Positions 33,458 to 41,903 of a stretch of 64,000 nucleotides of DNA are shown piece after piece. Source of the stretch: an uncultured Oscillospiraceae bacterium (GTDB lineage Bacteria > Bacillota > Clostridia > Oscillospirales > Oscillospiraceae). The position numbers and the translations under genes were made by a program. A model generated the notes under the pieces. It had not been told where the DNA came from, made no database searches, and saw only the letters and a list, made by a program, of their open reading frames with translations. The stretch covers positions 40,320 to 104,319 of the forward strand of contig CAJTLI010000004.1 of assembly GCA_910577525.1 (NCBI GenBank), written 5' to 3'. Position 1 is the stretch's first letter; every line of letters begins with the position of its first letter.

Positions 33458-34351
33458 ATGAAAAGGGTTCTCAGCTTGATACTGTGTTTTTCCACATCTT
33501 TTTCACTAATTGTCCCCTCTCACGCCGCGGCGTCAATGTCAGACCAACCCCGTACCGATACAGCCACTGTTTATTTATCGGACGAAGTAAGCTTAAACAT
33601 ATCGATCACAGATCAAGATCACCCGGACAGTCCTTCCACATCTTTTGAAATCTCACAGTTCGATAATGGTCGACTGGTTAGAAAGGTTATGCTCTCCGAC
33701 GATGGAAAGTATTTACTTGGAACAGAATATAGCGATGGAACCGTTGTAAGGCAATACAGTATTAATCTTACCGAGAGAATCGATTTCCATCCATCAGCGA
33801 CTCCAGCTACAATGACCAGCGCTCGTTCTGCTGAATATGTAATCGGATATATTACCTTCAATCCTCTCGTCGGTGAAACAACAAGCGAACGGCTCAGGGT
33901 TTATTGCGACCCTTATTACTACGATGAGGAATCGTATACAATAAACGGAAAAGCGGCGGACGCCTTTTCTGATATTGTCGGCATTCTCCTCAGCTTCTTT
34001 GTCTCATATAGTTGGCCTGCGGAAAAAATAGCTGATATAGTCGCTCAAACAATTGTCAGCTTCTTTGGTGGAAAAGTTACAGGTAGCGCAATTGGCGTTG
34101 CTTTCACGGAAACCGTTGCCGTCGCAGCATACTACTACAATTTCCGCTCCTACAAATTGTCCGCCGGCATTTATTCAAACACATATTCCGGTATTTCAAG
34201 GCGCGTTTTAACGCGGAAGGGTGGCTACTGCGGCAATTGGTACCATGAGGGGACAACGCCGAGCACCTGGAAAGACGGCAACGTATTTGCGACTTGGTGC
34301 TGGAATGATATGTATGGTGAATACTGCCCTGGGGTGAAGAGCTACTCATAG
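33458..34351 (+). CDS. Secreted protein of unknown function, AT-rich
   Basis: A 297-residue protein with a signal peptide (RVLSLILCFSTSFSLIVPSHAAA). After that comes a beta-rich region (TATVYLSDEVSLNISITDQ, YVIGYITFNPLVG), a hydrophobic helix pair (AFSDIVGILLSFFVSYSW, IVAQTIVSFFGGKVTG) and a Tyr/Trp-rich C-terminus with two cysteines (GGYCGNWYHEG, ATWCWNDMYGEYC). I recognise no domain. Base composition is clearly poorer in GC than every neighbour, and codon use differs, which points to acquisition from elsewhere. The hydrophobic middle plus signal peptide could fit a secreted toxin or bacteriocin-like protein, but no immunity gene is evident. Confidence 0.7.
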   Translation: MKRVLSLILCFSTSFSLIVPSHAAASMSDQPRTDTATVYLSDEVSLNISITDQDHPDSPSTSFEISQFDNGRLVRKVMLSDDGKYLLGTEYSDGTVVRQYSINLTERIDFHPSATPATMTSARSAEYVIGYITFNPLVGETTSERLRVYCDPYYYDEESYTINGKAADAFSDIVGILLSFFVSYSWPAEKIADIVAQTIVSFFGGKVTGSAIGVAFTETVAVAAYYYNFRSYKLSAGIYSNTYSGISRRVLTRKGGYCGNWYHEGTTPSTWKDGNVFATWCWNDMYGEYCPGVKSYS

Positions 34352-34375
34352 CATTGTCTGCGGGGGGGAGTTTGC

Positions 34376-34624
34376 ATGAAGTGTCCTGTTTGCGGGGAGG
34401 AAATGGTTTTAGGGCATATACGGCCAATCGGGGGGAGGGCCCCGGTCTGGCTGCCCGGCGACCTTGATGTTACGGACCTGAGGCCCCGCCCTTTTTCCGT
34501 TAAAAACGTAGAGCGGGCCGGAGGCCGTGTGATTGGAAAGGCCATGAACTTTGCCGTGCTATATACCTCTTTGGCCGACAGCCTGTTATGCCAAAAATGC
34601 AATTTGCTGATCACGCAGTTATAA
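34376..34624 (+). CDS. Small zinc-ribbon protein (DUF6487-like)
   Basis: 82 residues beginning MKCPVCGEEMVLGHI and ending SLLCQKCNLLITQL. Two CxxC pairs, one at each end of the protein, would hold one zinc ion. The layout matches the small PF20097/DUF6487 proteins common in clostridia. No signal peptide. Function unknown. Confidence 0.65.
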   Translation: MKCPVCGEEMVLGHIRPIGGRAPVWLPGDLDVTDLRPRPFSVKNVERAGGRVIGKAMNFAVLYTSLADSLLCQKCNLLITQL

Positions 34625-34668
34625 ATCATAAAGCACAAAGCCGGGGCCGCGCCTGTATGGGCGCGGCC

Positions 34669-34697
34669 TTGACGCGCGGGTGTTTTTTTGCTATCAT
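34669..34697 (+). promoter_or_regulatory. Promoter of the glycosyltransferase gene
   Basis: TTGACG (34669-34674), 17-bp spacer, TATCAT (34692-34697), 35 bp before the start codon. Confidence 0.7.
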
Positions 34698-34731
34698 AAT
34701 GAAACGCCAAATGACTTTGGGAGGTCATATC

Positions 34732-35706
34732 ATGCGCGGCAACACCCTTTACATCGTGGTCCCCTGCTACAATGAGGAGGAGGTCCTCCCCGAGACCGCC
34801 CGGCGGCTGGCGGACAAGCTGAAAGCCCTGATGAACGCCGGAAAGATCAGCCCCCAGAGCCGGGTGCTGTTCGTCAACGACGGCTCCAAGGACAGGACCT
34901 GGGAGATCATCACCCGGCTCCACCGGGAGAATTCCCTGCTGTGCGGGGCGAACCTGTCCCGGAACCGGGGCCACCAGAACGCCCTGCTGGCCGGGCTGAT
35001 GACCGCCAAAGACCAGGCGGACATGGTCATCTCCATGGACGCCGACCTCCAGGACGACGTGGACGCGGCGGACGCCATGGTGGACAAATACCTGGCCGGG
35101 GCGGACATTGTGTACGGCGTGCGCTCCTCCCGGAAAACCGACACCTTTTTCAAGCGCACCACCGCCGAGGCCTTCTACCGCCTGATGGACCTGCTGGGGG
35201 CGGAGACGGTGTTCAACCACGCCGACTACCGCCTCATGTCCAAGCGGGCCCTGGAGGGGCTGGCCCAGTTCAAGGAGGTCAACCTGTTCCTCCGGGGCAT
35301 TGTGCCCATGATCGGCTACCCCTGCGACACGGTGGAGTATGAGCGGGGGGAGCGCTTCGCCGGTCAGAGCAAATACCCGCTGAAAAAGATGATGGCCTTC
35401 GCCCTGGAGGGGGTCACATCCCTGTCCGTGCGCCCCCTGCGGATGATCACCGGGCTGGGCTTTCTGGTGTTTTTCGTCTCCCTCATCATGATCGCCTACA
35501 ACGTGGTCCGCTGGGCCACGGGGAACACCGTCACCGGCTGGGCCAGCCTGGCCTGCTCCGTGTGGCTCATCGGCGGGCTGATTCTGCTCTCCCTGGGGGT
35601 CATCGGAGAATACCTGGGCAAGCTGTATCTGGAGAGCAAGGGACGGCCCCGCTTCCTCATTCGGGAGACCCTGGGCGTGGAACAGGACGGGGAGGTTGAC
35701 AAGTGA
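34732..35706 (+). CDS. GT2 glycosyltransferase, GtrB/DPM-like
   Basis: A 324-residue enzyme. The GT-A fold opens with TLYIVVPCYNEEEVLPETA and includes VLFVNDGSKDRTWEII, LSRNRGHQNALLAG and the metal-binding DADLQDD. Two C-terminal transmembrane helices (MITGLGFLVFFVSLIMIAYNVV and VWLIGGLILLSLGVIGEYLG) fit the GtrB group, which transfers a sugar from a nucleotide donor to undecaprenyl phosphate for modification of surface polymers. No flippase (GtrA) follows directly. Start at MRGNTLYIVV with GGGAGG upstream. Confidence 0.88.
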   Translation: MRGNTLYIVVPCYNEEEVLPETARRLADKLKALMNAGKISPQSRVLFVNDGSKDRTWEIITRLHRENSLLCGANLSRNRGHQNALLAGLMTAKDQADMVISMDADLQDDVDAADAMVDKYLAGADIVYGVRSSRKTDTFFKRTTAEAFYRLMDLLGAETVFNHADYRLMSKRALEGLAQFKEVNLFLRGIVPMIGYPCDTVEYERGERFAGQSKYPLKKMMAFALEGVTSLSVRPLRMITGLGFLVFFVSLIMIAYNVVRWATGNTVTGWASLACSVWLIGGLILLSLGVIGEYLGKLYLESKGRPRFLIRETLGVEQDGEVDK

Positions 35707-35852
35707 CCGGCAATGTATTAAGCCTTTCTAAATAATGGACAAAGCCTCTTGCATTTTTATCCGGCAAGGCATAAAATACAGGTCAGTGGATAGAAGCGGC
35801 GGGTTGGACGCCGCCGCTGGGCGGCCCACATTACAATCAGGAGGTAATCACA

Positions 35853-36281
35853 ATGAGCATTGATTTTGAAGACCTGAAGGACAAAGCTGTGGTTCTCGCC
35901 CAATCCGGCGTGACCCGCGCCAAGGAGATCACCGAGACCGGCATCGCCAAAGCCAAGGAGATAGCTGAGATCGCCAAGCTGAAGGTGAACAATTCCACCG
36001 AGCAGGAGGCCATCCGCAAGGCCTACTCCGAGCTGGGCAAGCTCTACTACGCCGAGCGCGGCTCCGCCCCCGAGGCGGCCTACGCCGACGCCTGCCAGCG
36101 TATCGCCGACTCCATGGCCCGCATTTCCTACAACAATGAGCGCATCGCCGACATCAAGGCGGCCGGTCAGCTCACCGACGAGGAGGTGGCCTCCGCCGAG
36201 CTGGAGCCCGCCCCCCAGGAGCCCGCGGAGGACGCTCCCGCTGAGGAGGCCCCGGCGGACGAGGACAAAACCGAGGAATAA
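35853..36281 (+). CDS. Small helical protein with acidic tail, function unknown
   Basis: 142 residues. The first 100 are predicted helical, with Ala/Lys/Glu-rich heptads (SGVTRAKEITETGIAKAKEIAEIAKLK). The last 40 are a Pro/Ala/Glu-rich disordered tail (EPAPQEPAEDAPAEEAPADE). No signal peptide or membrane segment. CAGGAGG lies 9 bp upstream. The type is common in Oscillospiraceae but has no assigned role. The tail is typical of a flexible cytoplasmic protein. Confidence 0.7.
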   Translation: MSIDFEDLKDKAVVLAQSGVTRAKEITETGIAKAKEIAEIAKLKVNNSTEQEAIRKAYSELGKLYYAERGSAPEAAYADACQRIADSMARISYNNERIADIKAAGQLTDEEVASAELEPAPQEPAEDAPAEEAPADEDKTEE

Positions 36282-36291
36282 ACACAGCCCA

Positions 36292-36329
36292 GAAGGGCCC
36301 CGGCGCACGCGCCGGGGCCCTTCATTTTT
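36292..36329 (+). terminator. Intrinsic terminator
   Basis: GAAGGGCCCCGGCGC pairs with GCGCCGGGGCCCTTC, followed by ATTTTTG. Confidence 0.88.
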
Positions 36330-36475
36330 GCCGCCGCAAAACAGGCCGCTCCGGACCGGCTCTGAGGGGAGGTACAGTCCTCTTATATTTTGGACAGTTT
36401 TTAAATCACTCATTTTTGCGTAAAATTGTACTGTTTTTCTCTAATTTTGTTTCTACTTTTTGAGCGCCAAAAAAG

Positions 36476-36659
36476 TTGATAGGATGGCTCATCCTTCATT
36501 TCCCCCTGAAAAGGTTCCAAAACACGGGCAAAAATAAAAAGGAGGAAACATTTCCAATGAGAAACTTGAAGAAGTTCCTCGCGCTGGTTCTGGCGATGGT
36601 GATGGCCATGTCCCTGATGGTCACTGCCAACGCCGCCTCGAAGTCTTCTAAGTTCCCCG
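36476..36659 (+). repeat. Shared leader and signal-peptide region of SLH gene 1 (inverted copy at 45731-45914)
   Basis: From TTGATAGGATGG through the GATGGCTCATC hairpin, ribosome site (AAAAAGGAGG) and the first 34 codons, this stretch is almost identical to the mirror copy before the second SLH gene. Differences are seen only near 36495. It forms a 184-bp inverted repeat 9 kb apart. Confidence 0.85.
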
Positions 36660-39600
36660 GCGAGGATATCGACCCCGACCTGGTCGAGGCCGTTGACGTT
36701 CTCGCGGGGCTGAAGGTCTTCCAGGGCCAGAACGCGTCCGGAACTGAGGACGGGGACAAGGTCTTCGCCCCCAAGACCGAGATCACCCGCAGCGAGGTCG
36801 CGGCCCTGATCTACCGCGTCTTCTCCACCGACGTGGGCGACACCAAGACCCACCTGTACAAGGACTACGCCAACTTCACCGACGTGAATCCCGAGTCCTG
36901 GTACGCGGGCTACGTGGGCCTGTGCGCCAACCACGGCATCATCAAGGGCTCCGCCGGTAAGTTCTACCCCGACTACAAGGTCACCGGCTATGAGGTCCTG
37001 GCGATGATCCTCCGCGTCGTGGGTTACGACGAGGAGGGCGAGTTCACCGGTTCCGGCTGGCAGACCCGGGTGGCCTCCATGGCCAGCAAGCTGCACATCA
37101 CCGACAACCTGAACGACACCAACTACGCCGGCACCCTGAACAAGCCCGCCACCCGCGAGGTCGTGGCCGAGCTGATCTTCCAGGCCATGGTCCGCGTGCC
37201 CCAGGTCACCCACGACAACCTGGGCTATGACGACGGCACCCGGTTCGGCGGCACCAACTTCAACCCCAACCTGGGCTGGGAGAAGTTCGGCCTGTGGCAC
37301 GACGAGGAGTGGTCCGTCATTGACGATTGGGGCAACCCCGGCTATGACTGGAACGTCTACAACGGCCCCCACGACATGGAGACCCCCTATCAGACGCTGA
37401 ACGGCCCCCTGCTGGCGAACAACAGCACCACGGTCGCCACCATCAAGGCCGAGCCCACCCAGTACTACAACACCGCTGACATCCACGAGTGCGACGTGGC
37501 CGCCGACCTGCACTACGACGGCAGCAGAACCTTCCAGCTGTTTGTCAACGGCAATAAGGCTGTCACCGACGCCTATCGGATTGAGGCCACCGACACCGTG
37601 ACCCGCGTGGGCGGCCAGGGCCGTGAGACCAAGGTGTACTACGGCATCTCCAGCCCCTTCGCCGGTCCTCTGGTCAACGTGGTCACCATGGTGGACACCT
37701 ACCTGGCCAAGGTCACCCGCGTGACCAAGGTGGTGAAGGACCACAACGGCCACGTGGTGCAGGACGCCCAGCTCTACATGGACGTGTATGACCGGGGCGA
37801 GGCCGTGCTCACCGCCAGCGGCGTCAACAATATGCCCGACGTTGCCACTACGCCCAGCGATGATACCAAGCTGAACTTCATCAACGACGACGGCACCCGC
37901 TGCACCAACCTGACCAACGGCAAGCCCGCCAGCGCCCACATCAAGACCCAGAAGAGCGATTTCACCTACGCTGTGGGCGATTACCTGCTGGTCCGCGGCT
38001 ACACCGACAAGACCCAGAACAAGGACAACCAGAACAACGCCGCTACCATCGAGCCTCCCGGCGTAAACACCGGCCTGTACCACAAGGGCTCTCAGGAGGC
38101 TCTCGAGAAGACCGCCTTCGAGACCAACATGCTGAGCGGTGACGACACCAAGCTGCAGATCGTGAAGGCCGCCACCGGCGTGCAGGCCAAGCAGAGCAAC
38201 GTCACTTGGAACACCGGCTCCCACACCGTGGGCGGCGAGGTGAAGCCCGACGCCATGACCCTGTACATGGACTACGCCGGACGCAACCTGAGCAACACCT
38301 TCACCTGGTACTACGACCAGTTCAACAACATCATCGGCATCGGCCCCGTGTCTGACAACGTGAAGTACGGCGTCATCACCCGTCTGTGGTCCTCCTTCAA
38401 GCAGGGCGACTCCGCCACCACCGGCGACGCCGTGGCTATGGCTGACGTGACCTACGCCGACGGCACCAAGGGCACCGTGGCCATCGACACCTTCTTCACC
38501 GCCGGCGCTATTGGCGGCCGCGACGCGCTGCGTGCGGACACCTACGGCACTGCCATGCAGGAGGACACCGGCGGCAGCAATACCGTGGAGCTGAACCCCG
38601 TGTACGATTACAACTACGCTGCCGGTATGCATGACGTCATGACCGCCACGGACACCAATCCCCCGTATGATCCCGACGGACGGCACGCCGTTGCTGGCGG
38701 CGACCTGTATGTGGCTCCCGTGGCCGACATCAACGACCGCTTTGACAAGCAAGTCAGCCCGTACTTCGGCATCATCGGCCACAACATGTTCAAGTTCATC
38801 ACCACCGAGAGCGGCGTCGTGACCGCTGTTGAGGTCGGCGGCAACGCCCCCGGCACCGCCACTGACCCCGGCGCTGTGGACAACCAGAACAGCCTGTTCT
38901 ATGACGGCCACTACCACTTCCAGACCACCGCTGCCGTTGGCGGCACCGCCAATCCCAACAAGCTGAACAAGGCCCAGGGCCACATCACCACCAACGTGGT
39001 GAAGGCGGGCGGCACTTATCAGCCTGTGTGGCTGGACGCCAACGTGAAGATCATTCTGAACGTGGGCGGTTCCCTGAAGGTCTACAACGGCCTGAGCGCT
39101 CTGCCCAGCGACATCACCATCGAGCATAACTCCGAAGTGGACTGGGTTGACGTGAACGGCGACCTGCGGGCTGACTACGTCTACCTGTTCGGCGAGACCA
39201 CCGGTATCGTGACCTACGGCCTGTTCTACTACAACGGCGGCGCGGCCTCCTGGAACGGCACTCAGGGCACCCTGGCCGGCTGGCTGAACGGCGAGCAGAC
39301 CACCCTGACCTTCACCGACCACGACGAGTTCGACATCGTGCTGAACAGCCAGCAGTATCGCGGCCACCTGTTTGCCGTGCGCCTGATGGACGGCATCGTG
39401 GAGGACGTAATGCGGGAGGATGAAAACAGCTCTAGCAACGCTTCCAACGTCCCGCAGCTGCTGTACGCGGACAACGCGCCCTATCCCGGCGGCAGCAACG
39501 TCACCAACACCAGCCTGGATGACTTCAAGAACAAGATCGTGCACAGCGATGTCGCCAAGAACAACGTGAAGTTCGTGACCGGCGTGGCCGGCGGCAACCC

Positions 39601-40288
39601 CTATGACGACAACACCGCCGCCGTTTACCACGAGGACAAGACTCCCGGTACTGGCAACGGCACCACCGTGACCTACACCCGTATTCCCAACGGCAACCAG
39701 TTCTTCGGCACCGTCAGCGTCGACACCAACAACAACACCAGTGCCTTTGAGCAGATCTACTACGTGGGCGCCAACACCAAGATCTTCGGCATCGGCACCG
39801 GCGTGACCTACGGCGAGGCCGTTCTGGAGTACCTGGAGAAGAGCACCCACAACTGGGTGACCATCGTGTACGACAAGCTGTCCAACGGCATCCTGGAGAT
39901 CTACGTGGCCACCGACCCGAACGTGACCCCCTGGATTGAGCCCGACAGCGACTACATCAACGACCTGGCCCTCACCACCCCCGACTACGACACCAGCAAC
40001 ACTGGCAAGTGGACTGTGACGGTTACCAGCGCCGCGAAACTGGATCGTGGCACGGAGTACACCTACGCCACCATGGTGGTGGAGAAGCTGGTGGGCGAGA
40101 CTTGGCAGACCGCCACCTCCCGGTCGGTTACTGGCGGGACCGATTTCGACCTCGTTGCCGCGACCGGCAAGGCGCTGATCTCCGACAACGCCAGCACCCC
40201 GCTTACCGGCACCTACCGCGTGACTGTGACCTACTACAACAGCAGCGACAACGTGGTGGCCCGGGGCAGCGTGTCCTTCGTCCTCTAA
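36557..40288 (+). CDS. Giant SLH-domain surface protein 1
   Basis: A 1243-residue exported protein. The signal peptide is MRNLKKFLALVLAMVMAMSLMVTANA. Three S-layer-homology repeats follow (about 30-225), with VFAPKTEITRSEVAALIYRVF, NFTDVNPESWYAGYVGLCANHGIIKG and TREVVAELIFQAM. SLH repeats bind pyruvylated wall polymer. The remaining 1000 residues are Asn/Thr/Asp-rich and beta-type, with segments such as VTRVGGQGRETKVYYGISSPFAGP and WVDVNGDLRADYVYLFGETTG. They recur in the paralogue at 41904-45833. It lacks a sortase motif. It is a strong candidate S-layer or major surface protein. ATG 36557 has AAAAGGAGG upstream and begins the signal peptide. Confidence 0.9.
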   Translation: MRNLKKFLALVLAMVMAMSLMVTANAASKSSKFPGEDIDPDLVEAVDVLAGLKVFQGQNASGTEDGDKVFAPKTEITRSEVAALIYRVFSTDVGDTKTHLYKDYANFTDVNPESWYAGYVGLCANHGIIKGSAGKFYPDYKVTGYEVLAMILRVVGYDEEGEFTGSGWQTRVASMASKLHITDNLNDTNYAGTLNKPATREVVAELIFQAMVRVPQVTHDNLGYDDGTRFGGTNFNPNLGWEKFGLWHDEEWSVIDDWGNPGYDWNVYNGPHDMETPYQTLNGPLLANNSTTVATIKAEPTQYYNTADIHECDVAADLHYDGSRTFQLFVNGNKAVTDAYRIEATDTVTRVGGQGRETKVYYGISSPFAGPLVNVVTMVDTYLAKVTRVTKVVKDHNGHVVQDAQLYMDVYDRGEAVLTASGVNNMPDVATTPSDDTKLNFINDDGTRCTNLTNGKPASAHIKTQKSDFTYAVGDYLLVRGYTDKTQNKDNQNNAATIEPPGVNTGLYHKGSQEALEKTAFETNMLSGDDTKLQIVKAATGVQAKQSNVTWNTGSHTVGGEVKPDAMTLYMDYAGRNLSNTFTWYYDQFNNIIGIGPVSDNVKYGVITRLWSSFKQGDSATTGDAVAMADVTYADGTKGTVAIDTFFTAGAIGGRDALRADTYGTAMQEDTGGSNTVELNPVYDYNYAAGMHDVMTATDTNPPYDPDGRHAVAGGDLYVAPVADINDRFDKQVSPYFGIIGHNMFKFITTESGVVTAVEVGGNAPGTATDPGAVDNQNSLFYDGHYHFQTTAAVGGTANPNKLNKAQGHITTNVVKAGGTYQPVWLDANVKIILNVGGSLKVYNGLSALPSDITIEHNSEVDWVDVNGDLRADYVYLFGETTGIVTYGLFYYNGGAASWNGTQGTLAGWLNGEQTTLTFTDHDEFDIVLNSQQYRGHLFAVRLMDGIVEDVMREDENSSSNASNVPQLLYADNAPYPGGSNVTNTSLDDFKNKIVHSDVAKNNVKFVTGVAGGNPYDDNTAAVYHEDKTPGTGNGTTVTYTRIPNGNQFFGTVSVDTNNNTSAFEQIYYVGANTKIFGIGTGVTYGEAVLEYLEKSTHNWVTIVYDKLSNGILEIYVATDPNVTPWIEPDSDYINDLALTTPDYDTSNTGKWTVTVTSAAKLDRGTEYTYATMVVEKLVGETWQTATSRSVTGGTDFDLVAATGKALISDNASTPLTGTYRVTVTYYNSSDNVVARGSVSFVL

Positions 40289-40307
40289 TTCCCCCGCACC
40301 GCGAAAT

Positions 40308-40378
40308 CCCAAATCCAACGCAAAAAAGGCCCCCCGGGAATTCCCGGGGGGCCTTTTGACGCGCCCTCAGCAGAAGGC
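40308..40378. repeat. 71-bp perfect inverted repeat (left copy) with terminator
   Basis: Contains a CCCCCCGGGAATTCCCGGGGGG terminator core flanked by AAAAAAGG and CCTTTT, and the last codons of the tail-like gene. The exact reverse complement occurs at 41812-41882. It terminates SLH gene 1 and the small gene from the two sides. Confidence 0.88.
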
Positions 40379-40783
40379 CAGATAGGTGTACCTGGTTCCA
40401 ATTGTGTTGGTGGCCGGAATAGCGGTGGCGGAGGTGTAGCGGAGCAGGGCATTGAAGCCGCCCTCCGTCAGTTGGGCCTGGATGCCCGGCTCCGTCCCGA
40501 TCACCATCGATGCTTTTTGGGCGTAGGCGATCTCCTGGATGAACACGGCCTTGGGGGTGAAGGGCAGCGGGATGAACTGGGCGTCCTGGCCGTCGCCGGT
40601 GTAGATTCCCCAGGCCATTTTGCGGCCCTCCAGGGTGACGACCCGGGCCTCCAGGGCGGCGCGGGTGGCCTCCTCCCCGGCCAGAGCGTCCTCAATTTTT
40701 TGGGTGCTCCCGTTGAGGCCGTCGGGCAGAAAGGGGTCGTCGGGTTCGATCAGGTTCAGCTTGTATTTCTCTGTTTGTTGCAT
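40367..40783 (-). CDS. Small tail-fibre-like protein 1
   Basis: A 138-residue protein starting MQQTEKYKLNLIEPDDPFLPDGLN. This opening, with a helical heptad region next (TQKIEDALAGEEATRAALEARVVTLEG) and a beta-rich C-terminal domain (GQDAQFIPLPFTPKAVFIQ ... YLAFC), is seen in phage tail-fibre or tail-associated proteins. No other phage gene is nearby. A paralogue lies in mirror orientation at 41404. GGGAGGG lies upstream of ATG 40783. Partner or role at an S-layer locus is unknown. Confidence 0.65.
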   Translation of the reverse strand: MQQTEKYKLNLIEPDDPFLPDGLNGSTQKIEDALAGEEATRAALEARVVTLEGRKMAWGIYTGDGQDAQFIPLPFTPKAVFIQEIAYAQKASMVIGTEPGIQAQLTEGGFNALLRYTSATAIPATNTIGTRYTYLAFC

Positions 40784-40905
40784 CGTTTTATCCCTCCCAC
40801 GGAAGAGGGATAAGGGCCCCCGTGTTGCCGGTTTGAGGGCAACGGAGCGCAAAAAAATGCCCGCCCTGCCGGGGCGGCTGTGTGGGGGCGTGTTGGGGCG
40901 GCTAT

Positions 40906-40953
40906 GTAGGGGCGGCTATCAGCCGCCCGCGGGCGCATAATATGCGCCCCTAC
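40906..40953. repeat. REP-like compound palindrome
   Basis: Bounded by GTAGGGGCG and CGCCCCTAC. Inside are two hairpins, GGCGGCT...AGCCGCC and GGGCGCATA...TATGCGCCC. It resembles short extragenic palindromes; related GC-rich pieces sit at 40870-40900 and near 41285-41330. Confidence 0.6.
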
Positions 40954-40975
40954 AGAACGCGGGAGCGGTGCAACG

Positions 40976-41004
40976 TTGACTTTTCGGGTCGAATGCGGTA
41001 AAAT
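40976..41004 (+). promoter_or_regulatory. Promoter of the central micro-ORF
   Basis: TTGACT (40976-40981), 17-bp spacer, TAAAAT (40999-41004), in a region with no other gene on this strand. A leader hairpin GCCGGGC...GCCCGGC follows at about 41008-41034. Confidence 0.7.
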
Positions 41005-41039
41005 AATGCCGGGCCCTGTGTGAGGGAGCCCGGCGACGG

Positions 41040-41217
41040 CAGGCGGTTTGGCTACTCAAACCCGAAAGGGGGTGAGTACATGCCCATTATTGTGACCTTT
41101 CATCCGTTCGGTTTTACCGTAACGATTCGGATCACAAAGAGGGACAACCGCCACTCCGACAAGTGACGGTTGTCTAGCTTTGTCTAGCACCAAACCTTGA
41201 AAGAGCCAAACCGCCTG
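41040..41217. repeat. Inverted repeat bracketing the micro-ORF
   Basis: CAGGCGGTTTGGCT (41040-41053) and AGCCAAACCGCCTG (41204-41217) are perfect 14-bp complements. In RNA from the upstream promoter they would pair the leader to the 3' region across the ORF. Confidence 0.75.
41080..41166 (+). CDS. 28-residue peptide, type I toxin-like
   Basis: ATG 41080 is preceded by AAAGGGGGTGAG, an excellent ribosome site. It encodes MPIIVTFHPFGFTVTIRI followed by TKRDNRHSDK: a hydrophobic first half and a charged tail, the general look of small membrane-active toxin peptides. A 13-bp stem (GACAACCG...CGGTTGTC) overlaps the stop codon. The ORF has its own promoter and is enclosed by long-range pairing arms. 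No antisense RNA promoter is convincing. Function is inferred from layout only. Confidence 0.5.
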   Translation: MPIIVTFHPFGFTVTIRITKRDNRHSDK

Positions 41218-41403
41218 TCCGGGGGAACGAACACGGGGTTCTTCTATTATTATAGCGCTCCGTCCCCCGCTTGTCAAGGGACAGCCGCCCCTGCACGCCC
41301 CCACACAGCCGCCCCGGAGGGGGCGGGCATTTTTTTGCGCTGTGTTGCCCTCAAACCGGCAACACGGGGGCCCTTATCCCTCTCCCGTGGGAGGGATAAA
41401 ACT

Positions 41404-41823
41404 ATGCAACAGACTACATCGCGCAAGTTCAGCATCATCGAGTCCTCGGACCCGTTTCTGCCCGAGGCGCTCAACGACAACACCCGCAAGATCGAGGCCG
41501 CCCTGGACGGTCACGAGGCCCGGACCAAGGCCGTCACCGACGGCCTGGACCAGCGCGTCACCGTGCTGGAGAGCCCCAGAATCGCCTGGGGCCAGTACAC
41601 CGGAAACGACCAGAAGGGCCGCATCATTCCCCTGCCCTTCACGCCCAAGGTGGCCATGGTGGTTCACAGCAGGTATCATTACACCCTGATGGCCACGGGC
41701 GCACCCGCCAGTCTGGCCCGCATCGCCCTGGTGGAAAACGGCATTCAGCTGCTCAAGATCGACAGCACCAGCGACGACAGCAACATCACCGGCAACGTAT
41801 ACTTCTACCTTGCCTTCTGCTGA
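41404..41823 (+). CDS. Small tail-fibre-like protein 2
   Basis: A 139-residue paralogue of the protein at 40367-40783: MQQTTSRKFSIIESSDPFLPEALNDNTRKIEAALDG, a VTVLESPRIAWGQYTG middle and a C-terminus ending YFYLAFC. The first 25 residues and the last five are most alike; the C-terminal domains have diverged. GGGAGGG lies upstream. It is divergent from its paralogue and ends in the 71-bp inverted repeat that also terminates SLH gene 2. Confidence 0.65.
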   Translation: MQQTTSRKFSIIESSDPFLPEALNDNTRKIEAALDGHEARTKAVTDGLDQRVTVLESPRIAWGQYTGNDQKGRIIPLPFTPKVAMVVHSRYHYTLMATGAPASLARIALVENGIQLLKIDSTSDDSNITGNVYFYLAFC

Positions 41824-41882
41824 GGGCGCGTCAAAAGGCCCCCCGGGAATTCCCGGGGGGCCTTTTTTGCGTTGGATTTGGG
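41812..41882. repeat. 71-bp perfect inverted repeat (right copy) with terminator
   Basis: Exact reverse complement of 40308-40378; the hairpin terminates both the small gene (+) and SLH gene 2 (-). Confidence 0.88.
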
Positions 41883-41903
41883 GGTTTGCGGTTCAGCGTC
41901 GAA

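Noticed and set aside
36410..40318. A 1302-codon open frame opposite SLH gene 1, and a similar one opposite SLH gene 2
   Set aside because: These are antisense shadows created by GC-rich codon bias; they are Val/Gly/His-rich without domains, and the sense frames have signal peptides, SLH repeats and ribosome sites.
40308..41882. An invertible promoter switch bounded by the 71-bp repeats
   Set aside because: The repeats cover terminators and gene ends, no invertase gene is adjacent, and inversion of the middle would not change promoter direction for the SLH genes. Kept only as a possible recombination site.
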